8,317 nucleotides of DNA from Rhodospirillales bacterium (lineage in GTDB: Bacteria; Pseudomonadota; Gammaproteobacteria; Steroidobacterales; Rariloculaceae), in assembly GCA_024640665.1 (NCBI GenBank), contig JAHEEO010000136.1, positions 1 to 8,317 on the forward strand. The letters run 5' to 3'. The notes beneath the pieces are model-generated. The model was given only the letters and a program-made list of their open reading frames with translations. It had not been told where the DNA came from and ran no database searches. This document shows positions 1-6,390 of this stretch, in pieces. Numbering within the stretch: the first letter of the stretch is position 1; each line of letters starts with the position of its first letter. A program made the position numbers and the translations under genes.

Positions 1-79
1 CGCCTAGCAGTGCTGCGATCGCAATGCCGCAGAGCCAAGATACCGCAGTAGCGGGTTTGCCTTTACTAGCCAAGTTCAT
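1..79 (-). CDS. N-terminus of a membrane or exported protein (partial, cut by left edge)
   Basis: Only the first 26 codons are present. The frame starts at ATG 79-77 on the minus strand and stays open to the edge. The peptide begins MNLASKGKPATAV and continues into a hydrophobic run (SWLCGIAIAALLG), which fits a signal peptide or first membrane helix. A GGAAG ribosome binding site lies at 91-87, 7 nt before the ATG, which supports the start. The gene follows the PQQ dehydrogenase stop by 72 bp on the same strand, so the two probably share a transcript. The product could be a further component of the periplasmic oxidation system, such as a cytochrome or transporter. Nothing visible identifies it, and I assign no function. 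Confidence 0.55.
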   Translation of the reverse strand, partial: MNLASKGKPATAVSWLCGIAIAALLG

Positions 80-94
80 CGTTAGTCTTCCAAG

Positions 95-118
95 TCTGAT
101 TGTCTGATTCTCTGATTC
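95..118. repeat. Three tandem copies of an 8-bp unit (TCTGATTN)
   Basis: TCTGATT occurs at 95-101, 103-109 and 111-117, each followed by one variable base, giving an exact period of 8. The array lies between the PQQ dehydrogenase stop and the next leftward gene, just upstream of that gene's ribosome binding site. It would therefore sit in the transcribed spacer or leader. It may be a slippage-prone simple repeat or a spacing element. It has no coding role that I can see. Confidence 0.7.
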
Positions 119-151
119 TCGCAGGGGCGTGCAGTCTTATTCGGGCCGGCC

Positions 152-2197
152 TCACTCGTTGAGGGACTCGATAACGAACGACGCAACGTCGCGAATCTGT
201 TCTGGAGATAGCGCGCCCGCAAACGGTGGCATGTCGCCACGGCCCTCAGTTATAACTTGAATCGCAGCGCCTACGCTGGCGAGTTCGGCCAGACTGGGCC
301 CGCCGCCGTGGCCGCCCTCGGCGGTTTCACCATGGCAGAACAGGCAGGCCGATGCATAGACCGACTCGCCATTGGCCAGGTCCGTCTCTCCCTGTGCCGC
401 CTCTGTCAAAATCATGACGGAATTAGCGACAGGCGCCGGCTCCATTTCGCCAGCGAGCGAAAACAACCAGACACTGTCGCCTTTTGGCGATCCGGCAAAC
501 AAGTTACCGGCAGAATAGGCAGCGACATACTGAGTGCCGTCATGCTCGAAAATTGAGACGGTTGAGTTCATGCCGGCGCCGGTTTGAAACTCCCAAAGCA
601 ATGCGCCGTTGCCTGAATCTAGCGCTGTCAATCTGCCATCGTTGCGGCCAACGAACACCAACCCTCCAGCGGAGTTGACTGTGCCGCTGTAGCACGGCTC
701 TGCCCACTGCTGTTGCCAAACGATCTTGTTCGTGCGCATGTCCAAAGCAGTCAGCGTGCCCAAGTGCGGCATTCTGGTGCCGCCAAAAATTCCCGCGGCA
801 TAGAGGTCACCTGCTTCGGGTCGAGCGGCGTCGATTTCTTCGGCTTGGTAATTCCCGATTCGATCTTCGGCGCATACGTACAAGTGTCCGTCTGCCGGAT
901 TATAGGAACTGGGTGGCCAGTTGGCGCCGCCGCTGAGCGCTGGCTTCATCACCACGACTTCGTCTGTCCAAAATGGTGTAAAGATTCTGCCGCCGTTAAT
1001 TAGCCGATGCCCTTCAGGTGCAATATCGATATGTTGCGGAACGAATGAATCGCCGATTGGGTAGGGTTGCGTGGCGGCCGTTGCTTGACGCGGCTCCTGA
1101 GGAACCGCACGTTCCTCGATGCCGATCAACGGCTCGCCGTTGGTTCTATCCAATATGTATACCCAGCCGGTTTTGCTGGGCTCGGCAATGGCTTTGCGCT
1201 CGACACCGTCGATTTCGATATCAAATAGCACGACTGGGCTGGGTCCGTCGTAGTCCCAAAGATCATGATGGACTTGCTGAAAGTGCCAACGGTACTCGCC
1301 GGTGCGTGCATCAACCGCGACCATTGAAGCCGAAAACAAGTTGTCGCCTTCGCGAACGCTGCCGTTGTAATCCGGGCCTGGATTGCCCGTTGAAAAGTAG
1401 ACGAGTCCCAACTCTGGGTCGACTGCCGGAGTTTGCCAGACAGATGCGCCGCCGTGGCGCCAGACTTCGTTATCTTGCGGCCATGTGTCATGCCCAAGCT
1501 CGCCGGGGCCAGGTATCGTATAGAACGTCCACACCAGATCCCCAGACTTGGCATCAAAGGCCTTAACGCGACCGCGAATACCGTATTCTGCTCCGGCAAA
1601 CCCAGTGATTACCAGGCCGTCGTAGTACAGCGGTGCGGAGGTGATGCTGTAGCCTTCCTGCCAACGCTCCGCCTGTGTTGCCCAAACAATTTCGCCGGTA
1701 GTTTGGTCGAGCGCGATCAGCTGGCCGTCCAGTTGACCGACAAATACCTTGCCGTCGCCAAGGCCGACACCGCGGCTGAGCCAACCGCAGCAAATGGTGT
1801 CGATTGATTGTTCTAGGTGCGCTGAGTATTTCCATCGGCGTTCCCCAGTTTCGACATCGATCGCAAACACGTCATTTGCGCCTGTGGCGATATAAAGCGT
1901 GCCGTCATAGATAATGGGCTGAGCTTCGCCCGAGTACTTCGTGTCGACGCCTGAGCCGTCGAGCCGAGCGCGCCAAACGCCCTTTAGATTGGTGACGTTG
2001 CTGCGATTGATCTGTGTGAGCGGCGAGTGACGCTGGTTATATAGATTGCCACCGTTGGTTGGCCAATGTTCTGTTGGGCTTGCAGTGAGCGCGCTCGATG
2101 AAAACGCCGGTGCCCGAGTGATTTGTGCCTGTTGAGAATTCGCGCCGCTTGCGACCAACAGTCCCACCATGGCAGTTGTTGCGAATCGTCGAATCAT
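152..2197 (-). CDS. Secreted PQQ-dependent dehydrogenase with C-terminal cytochrome c domain (quinohaemoprotein)
   Basis: This is a 681-residue periplasmic quinohaemoprotein that oxidises an alcohol, sugar or related substrate using PQQ and passes electrons to its own haem c. Residues 1-21 look like a Sec signal peptide (Arg-rich start, hydrophobic core, small residues near 18-21). Residues about 44-585 form the eight-bladed propeller with repeated GxLxALD and TGExxW blade motifs. Visible site residues are the vicinal cysteine pair C136-C137, E204 in GAEYG, N272 in TGNP, D315 in HDLWDYD (expected catalytic base) and K342 in PSKTG. Residues about 605-681 are a class I cytochrome c domain with CLFCH (C618, C621, H622) and probable axial M656 in GDMPP. 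Length fits the quinohaemoprotein family. Start ATG 2197 has GGAGG 8 nt upstream. The HHDLWDYD and KTG segments resemble glucose-dehydrogenase-like members as much as alcohol dehydrogenases, so the substrate is open. Confidence 0.93.
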   Translation of the reverse strand: MIRRFATTAMVGLLVASGANSQQAQITRAPAFSSSALTASPTEHWPTNGGNLYNQRHSPLTQINRSNVTNLKGVWRARLDGSGVDTKYSGEAQPIIYDGTLYIATGANDVFAIDVETGERRWKYSAHLEQSIDTICCGWLSRGVGLGDGKVFVGQLDGQLIALDQTTGEIVWATQAERWQEGYSITSAPLYYDGLVITGFAGAEYGIRGRVKAFDAKSGDLVWTFYTIPGPGELGHDTWPQDNEVWRHGGASVWQTPAVDPELGLVYFSTGNPGPDYNGSVREGDNLFSASMVAVDARTGEYRWHFQQVHHDLWDYDGPSPVVLFDIEIDGVERKAIAEPSKTGWVYILDRTNGEPLIGIEERAVPQEPRQATAATQPYPIGDSFVPQHIDIAPEGHRLINGGRIFTPFWTDEVVVMKPALSGGANWPPSSYNPADGHLYVCAEDRIGNYQAEEIDAARPEAGDLYAAGIFGGTRMPHLGTLTALDMRTNKIVWQQQWAEPCYSGTVNSAGGLVFVGRNDGRLTALDSGNGALLWEFQTGAGMNSTVSIFEHDGTQYVAAYSAGNLFAGSPKGDSVWLFSLAGEMEPAPVANSVMILTEAAQGETDLANGESVYASACLFCHGETAEGGHGGGPSLAELASVGAAIQVITEGRGDMPPFAGALSPEQIRDVASFVIESLNE

Positions 2198-2336
2198 TGC
2201 TTATTCCTCCAAGCTGTTTTTTTCGGCGCCATCCATATCTACCTACAGACGTTATTCCAAGGGTGGTATGGTATACGGTTCAGGGCTTTGGCCGGAAATT
2301 TGCGCCTTCGCCGCGCGGAAAAAAGAGGATCGATAC
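2198..2336. promoter_or_regulatory. Divergent intergenic region between the PQQ dehydrogenase and molybdoenzyme genes
   Basis: This 139-bp gap separates two outward-facing start codons and must hold both 5' ends if each gene has its own promoter. Weak candidates only: leftward, TTGGAA (2260-2255) with a TAGATA/GATATG box near 2241-2234; rightward, an AT-richer stretch GGTATGGTATACGG around 2266-2279. Neither has both good hexamers and good spacing. The palindrome GTATAC lies inside the second element. I see no convincing operator, and no regulator gene adjoins. Shared control of the two genes is an inference from the geometry. Confidence 0.4.
2325..2329 (+). promoter_or_regulatory. Ribosome binding site fixing the molybdoenzyme start
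   Basis: GAGGA ends 7 nt before ATG 2337. The reading frame is open back to an ATG at 2169, but that start would overlap the 5' end of the divergent gene. The extra 56 residues also look like translated intergenic DNA with no family similarity. The site therefore selects 2337. Confidence 0.8.
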
Positions 2337-4751
2337 ATGGCTTACAAACTTATTGGCAGCAATTTCGTACCGCCGGACATACGCGGCAAAGTCACTGGAT
2401 CCGCTAAGTATGCGGAGGACTTTCGCGTCGACAATATGGCGTATTGCCGTTTGCTGCTGAGCCCGATTCCTCACGCTCGGGTGCGCAGCATCGACACATC
2501 CCGCGCCGAAGCGATGCCGGGTGTGCTGGGTATTCTCACTGCTGAGGATGTGCCCGCTCAACCGGCGCCGGCAGATCCTATTTTGACTAATGAGCCTATG
2601 TTTATCGGCCAGCCCATACTGGCTGTTGCGGCTGTCGATGAAACCACCGCGCACGATGCCATCGATGCCATCGAAATTGACTATGAGCCACTGCCGTTTT
2701 GCGTCGATCCGCTGGAGAGCCTTTTCCCTGGCGGGGACGATGCGCGAACGGACGGCAATGTGGTCGACAATCGGCTGACCGGTCCTCCGTCGATTCGGCA
2801 AATGAAATGGGGCGCAGCAGATTTCGCGGCGGTTAACGAAGGTCAGTTGCCAACCGGCGAGCCAGCCGCAGAGTGGTCATACGGCGACATCGACGCAGGT
2901 TTTGAAAATGCAGCGCTCGTCTTGGACGAGAGCTTTGTAACTGCCGGCATGTCGCATCATTCGATGGAGCCGCGTTCAGCTATGGCCTATTGGCAAAACG
3001 GCAAGTGTTTTGTGTTTGGTTCCACACAGAGCCAAAGTTTCGTTATCCCAGATCTGGCCAACTATATCGGCATCACGCCGCAGGAACTGGTTTACGTTGC
3101 TGAGACTTGCGGCGGCGGGTTCGGCTCTAAGGGTTCTGCCTATCCCGTAATGTCCATTCCCGCGCATATGAGCAAGAAGATTGGTCAGCCAGTCATGATG
3201 CGAATCTCGCGCGCTGAAGAGTATTACCTTGGGTTTGCGCGTACCGGGTTTCAAGGCCGAATACGACTCGGCTTTGCTGCCGACGGGCGCATAACGGCAG
3301 CGGATGTTTACATCGTGCAGGAGAACGGCGCGACGGTTGGATTTCCCGATTGGCCTTCGGCAGGAGAGACGGTATCCATTCTTTATCAACCGCCGGCCAT
3401 GCGGTGGCGCGGCATAGCCGTACAGACCAACACACCGCCTCGCTCGGCGCAGCGCGGCCCAGGCCATAACCAGACTGTCTCGGCCGTAGAGCCGCTGATC
3501 GACAAGGCTGCGAGGGCGCTTGGGATCGATCGCTATGAAATGCGTCGCATCAACGCGCCCGGTCGTGAAGCTCGATTCGGTGAAAATCAAGCGCCGGTCA
3601 CCAGCTGCTATTTGCAGGAAGCCATGGCAAAAGGTGCGGCAGCTTTCGACTGGGAAAACAAGCGTGCGTTGAGCGGACAACGAAACGGTTCGAAGGTGAC
3701 TGGCGTAGCGGTGAGCCAGGCATTCCATCCGGCCGGGTTTGCGGGCTTCGATGGTATTGTCCGGTTGACGCCGCAGGGCCAGTTGCATGTGCATACCGGC
3801 ATAGGCAATTTGGGCACCTACTCGCATACAGGCACGTCGCGAATCGCTGCCGAAGTGCTCAACTGCGATTGGGAAAACTGCGTTGTCGAGCGCGGCGATA
3901 CGCGCAAGAATTTGCCGTGGAATATCGGTCAATTTGGCAGTAATACTTCGTTCACGATGGCGCGCACGAACTATGTCGCAGCGATGGATGCACTGAGTAA
4001 GTTGAAAGAGATTGCGTCGATAGATTTGGGCGGTGAGCCGGACGACTACGATATCGGCGAACACCGTGTTTTTGCCAAGGCAGATCCTGCGCGCGGGCTG
4101 ACGTATGCGGAAGCCGCGCAGCGGGCCATCGAGTTGGGCGGGAAGTTTGACGGGCATGAATTGCCGGATGACATCAATCCAATGACGCGTGAGTCTGCGA
4201 CAGCTTTGGCGGGTACCGGCATCATTGGCGTTGCGCGCGACAACTTGCCCATTACTGGCCAGCCAGCGGCATTCGTAGCCGGGTTTATCCAGATTGAGCT
4301 AGATATCGAAACCGGCAAGTTCGACATTATCGATTATCTCGCTGTGGCGGACTGCGGAACGGTCATCCATCCTCAAGGGCTTGCGACGCAGATTAAGGGC
4401 GGCGGCGTCATGGGTTTTGGCATGGCGACGTTAGAAAGACACATTTACGATCCGCAAAATGGTTTGCCCGGCACGGTCGGTCTGTACCAGGCGAAACCTG
4501 CCAGCTATCTGGACGTGCCGGAGACGATGCGCACGGATGCGGTTGACGAACCAGACCCTCAGAGCCCGCTTGGCACCAAGGGCATCGGTGAGCCGGTAAT
4601 GGGCGCCGGCTCCGCCGCCTTGATCTGCGCGATTTCCGACGCATTAGGCGGGCATTATTTCAATCGCGTACCCATCACGACCGATCAGATCGTGAATGCT
4701 GCCGCTGGTCGTGATCAGTCTCACGGGCCGCTGCAAGTCAATACAGCGTAG
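2337..4751 (+). CDS. Xanthine dehydrogenase/aldehyde oxidase family, molybdopterin-binding (large) subunit
   Basis: This 804-residue catalytic subunit of a molybdenum hydroxylase hydroxylates an aldehyde or N-heterocycle at the Mo centre using water as the oxygen source. Residues about 15-125 are the aldehyde oxidase/xanthine dehydrogenase a/b hammerhead domain (GKVTGSAKYAEDF near the start). The Mo-binding domains follow. Visible motifs are HHSMEPRSAMAYW (207-219), GGGFGSK (259-265), QRGPGHNQT with conserved E385 (372-385), GIGNLGTYSHTGTSRIAAE (488-506) and KGIGEP with E752 as the expected catalytic base. It lacks the CoxL loop of form I CO dehydrogenase, so it is not a CO dehydrogenase. There is no N-terminal Fe-S or FAD domain and no Tat or Sec signal, so a cytoplasmic location and separate partner subunits are expected. 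No partner gene is in the window. Length is typical for the stand-alone large subunit. The substrate cannot be told. Confidence 0.93.
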   Translation: MAYKLIGSNFVPPDIRGKVTGSAKYAEDFRVDNMAYCRLLLSPIPHARVRSIDTSRAEAMPGVLGILTAEDVPAQPAPADPILTNEPMFIGQPILAVAAVDETTAHDAIDAIEIDYEPLPFCVDPLESLFPGGDDARTDGNVVDNRLTGPPSIRQMKWGAADFAAVNEGQLPTGEPAAEWSYGDIDAGFENAALVLDESFVTAGMSHHSMEPRSAMAYWQNGKCFVFGSTQSQSFVIPDLANYIGITPQELVYVAETCGGGFGSKGSAYPVMSIPAHMSKKIGQPVMMRISRAEEYYLGFARTGFQGRIRLGFAADGRITAADVYIVQENGATVGFPDWPSAGETVSILYQPPAMRWRGIAVQTNTPPRSAQRGPGHNQTVSAVEPLIDKAARALGIDRYEMRRINAPGREARFGENQAPVTSCYLQEAMAKGAAAFDWENKRALSGQRNGSKVTGVAVSQAFHPAGFAGFDGIVRLTPQGQLHVHTGIGNLGTYSHTGTSRIAAEVLNCDWENCVVERGDTRKNLPWNIGQFGSNTSFTMARTNYVAAMDALSKLKEIASIDLGGEPDDYDIGEHRVFAKADPARGLTYAEAAQRAIELGGKFDGHELPDDINPMTRESATALAGTGIIGVARDNLPITGQPAAFVAGFIQIELDIETGKFDIIDYLAVADCGTVIHPQGLATQIKGGGVMGFGMATLERHIYDPQNGLPGTVGLYQAKPASYLDVPETMRTDAVDEPDPQSPLGTKGIGEPVMGAGSAALICAISDALGGHYFNRVPITTDQIVNAAAGRDQSHGPLQVNTA

Positions 4752-4766
4752 CACTGACACCTGATT

Positions 4767-5465
4767 GTGCGGCATGTGCGCAAACTTTCCTGGCAGTGCC
4801 TGGTCGCGATCTGTTTTGCCGGGTTCGCAGGCCCGGCAGCGTCTTGCGAGCCCGCACCGGGGTTTGAGCTCGCAGAGCGGCCACGCTTACAAGCGCCAAG
4901 CAGCCCGCTTCCGCGTGCGCCGAGCGTGTGGGTCGAGTCTATTCGCCGCGGCTTTATCGACGATGATCCGGAATCCTGCGCAAATCATGCAGAGCTCATA
5001 TTGGGTATCCGTGCAGCCGAACACAGTCCAACAGCCGTCTACCTTTTTGAGATTGCAGAAGGCGCTTTGCCGCAAGGCGTACTTCCCGACCAGCATATTG
5101 AGCCCATTCAACTCGGCAGGGATGTCCTCGGGTTTCGTTTTTCGTGGTTGGATCTGACGGCAGGACAGTCTGTGTTGGCGCCAATTGGTGCAGTTGTGCG
5201 TGTGACGCGCGTGTCATTCGCAGGCGAGGCTTCAGAGCCGGCACTGGTGCGCGTAATCGATGCTGGTGGACCGCCGGCTACAACGGAGAAGGAGTGGAAT
5301 TCGATGCTTATATGGGTTGGCCTTGCGATTGCCTTGTTCGCAGCTTTCTATTTGCGCAGTCCGCATTTCAAAAATCGGAATGCGCATGACGCAAAACTCG
5401 AAGCAATTCAAAAGCGGTTGGCTGCAATGGCCAAGGAACGGTCTGCGAACAAGTCCGAAGACTGA
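4767..5465 (+). CDS. Unrecognised exported protein with a C-terminal membrane anchor and charged cytoplasmic tail
   Basis: I do not recognise this 232-residue protein. Residues 1-26 form a signal peptide (RHVRK, hydrophobic core, then GPAAS before C27). C27 could be a lipobox cysteine, but the box is weak. A low-complexity Pro-rich stretch (about 38-53) leads into a domain (about 54-165) with alternating hydrophobic strands, possibly a fibronectin-III-like beta sandwich. C71 lies in this domain and could pair with C27. One membrane helix follows (about 179-196), then a charged tail with a short coiled-coil-like segment (DAKLEAIQKRLAAMAKER). The inferred topology is periplasmic domain outside, tail in the cytoplasm. 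The start is GTG 4767, 15 bp after the molybdoenzyme stop. No Shine-Dalgarno site is visible, which suggests translational coupling; GTG 4776 is an alternative. The spacing implies co-transcription. Confidence 0.75.
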   Translation: MRHVRKLSWQCLVAICFAGFAGPAASCEPAPGFELAERPRLQAPSSPLPRAPSVWVESIRRGFIDDDPESCANHAELILGIRAAEHSPTAVYLFEIAEGALPQGVLPDQHIEPIQLGRDVLGFRFSWLDLTAGQSVLAPIGAVVRVTRVSFAGEASEPALVRVIDAGGPPATTEKEWNSMLIWVGLAIALFAAFYLRSPHFKNRNAHDAKLEAIQKRLAAMAKERSANKSED

Positions 5466-5467
5466 AT

Positions 5468-5506
5468 GCCGCCGCATCAGCCTCAGCTGGCGGTTAACGC
5501 GGCGGC
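5468..5506. terminator. Nested GC-rich hairpin at a convergent gene junction
   Basis: GCCGCCGC (5468-5475) is perfectly complementary to GCGGCGGC (5499-5506). The loop contains a smaller CAGC/GCTG stem (5478-5481 with 5486-5489). The structure spans the 28-bp gap between two converging genes and overlaps the last codons of the leftward lyase gene. No T-run follows on either strand, so it is not a classical intrinsic terminator. It may act as a bidirectional transcription or RNA 3'-end barrier. Confidence 0.4.
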
Positions 5507-6384
5507 TGAACTGCTCGCTCGGCAACTGCGATAACGCCCCGAGCACGCTTTACCACCGGCACATCAATGACAAGCCCGTCCAACGAAGTGGATCCGCGAC
5601 CGCGGCGTTCCGCTTCCTCGAACGCCGCGACGATGCGTCTGGCCTGTTCAAGCTCTGGCTCAGAGGGCGAGTAACATGCGTTGATCGTATCCGTTTGCGC
5701 GGGATGAATGGCAAAGCGGCCTTTGAAACCTAACTGTTTGGATTCGATGCTGTGTTCACGCAGCCCTTCGAGGTCGCGAAACTTGAAGAAAGGCGTGTCC
5801 AAAGCAAGTACATTAGCCGCCCGGGCGGCTATGCATATTGTGGATCGGGCGTAAAGCAGCTGTGTTTCGTCTGAGCTGCGCTCGATACTCATGTCGTGCG
5901 TAAAATCCTCTGCGCCGAAGGCTATCGCAATGGTGCGTTCGCTTGCGATGCAAATGCCGTAGCAGTTGATGATCGCTTGCGCCGATTCTATCCATGGGAC
6001 GAGCTTGATCTGACCGTGTTCAAGGCCTCGATCGGCTTCAAGCTTACCGAGGATTTGTGCAACGTCGTGTATATCCGTTGGAGTGGCAATTTTGCCGATG
6101 GAAACGGCATCGATGTATGGCCCAACGACGGCTGCTAACTCTCGCTCAGTACGTCCTGTATTTAACGAGTTAACGCGCGGAATAATCAATTTTCCAGTCG
6201 AGCGAAGCCTTGGCAGGTATTCGGCAATAACATTACATGCGGCTGATTTTTCTTGTTCGGGAACAGAATCTTCCATGTCCGGAACAATCGCGTCGGCTGT
6301 TGCTATGAAAGCCTTTTCAAGCATGCTGGCCTTGTTGCCAGGGATGAATAAGGCGCTGCGAATAAATGTCATGTTCTTATTCAT
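5494..6384 (-). CDS. CitE-like CoA-ester lyase (HpcH/HpaI aldolase superfamily)
   Basis: This 296-residue TIM-barrel enzyme is of the citrate lyase beta/malyl-CoA lyase type, which makes or cleaves beta-hydroxyacyl-CoA esters with Mg2+. Family motifs in order: RSALFIPGN (9-17) that contacts CoA, the acidic DMED (36-39), K46, substrate-binding R70 in IPRVN, E133 in PWIES, D160 in GAEDF (with E133 the expected Mg2+ ligands) and FAIHP (224-228). Length is normal for stand-alone CitE-like proteins. It is not beside citrate lyase alpha or gamma genes, so (S)-malyl-, citramalyl- or a related acyl-CoA is more likely than citrate. It begins 6 bp after the quinone oxidoreductase stop, in one operon. 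GGAG (6388-6385) directly abuts ATG 6384, too close for normal use. The in-frame ATG at 6372, 12 nt beyond the site, gives a 292-residue alternative. Confidence 0.9.
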   Translation of the reverse strand: MNKNMTFIRSALFIPGNKASMLEKAFIATADAIVPDMEDSVPEQEKSAACNVIAEYLPRLRSTGKLIIPRVNSLNTGRTERELAAVVGPYIDAVSIGKIATPTDIHDVAQILGKLEADRGLEHGQIKLVPWIESAQAIINCYGICIASERTIAIAFGAEDFTHDMSIERSSDETQLLYARSTICIAARAANVLALDTPFFKFRDLEGLREHSIESKQLGFKGRFAIHPAQTDTINACYSPSEPELEQARRIVAAFEEAERRGRGSTSLDGLVIDVPVVKRARGVIAVAERAVQPPR

Positions 6385-6390
6385 CTCCGC

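Noticed and set aside
1018..1566. A 182-codon open frame on the plus strand inside the PQQ dehydrogenase gene
   Set aside because: It is antisense to well-conserved propeller blades, its composition is Arg-rich, and it has no plausible ribosome binding site or domain.
2169..2336. A 56-residue N-terminal extension of the molybdoenzyme from ATG 2169
   Set aside because: It overlaps the divergent gene's start and its leader, shows no signal or family similarity, and a good ribosome binding site precedes ATG 2337.
2976..4157. A long (393-codon) open frame on the minus strand inside the molybdoenzyme gene
   Set aside because: It lies opposite a protein with complete family motifs. Its translation is Arg-rich and Cys/His-scattered with no recognisable domain, as expected of an antisense frame in GC-rich coding DNA.
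2337..4751. Assignment as the CO dehydrogenase large subunit CoxL
   Set aside because: The form I CoxL active-site loop with its Cys is absent (the region reads TPPRSAQRGPG), and no CoxS or CoxM genes adjoin.
4765..5157. A 130-codon plus-strand frame overlapping the start of the anchored exported protein
   Set aside because: The neighbouring frame from 4767 gives a signal peptide, a structured domain and a membrane helix, and runs to a stop near the convergent hairpin. This one looks random.
5494..6384. Naming the lyase citE of citrate lyase
   Set aside because: The citD and citF partners are not adjacent, and stand-alone CitE-like proteins commonly act on other CoA esters.
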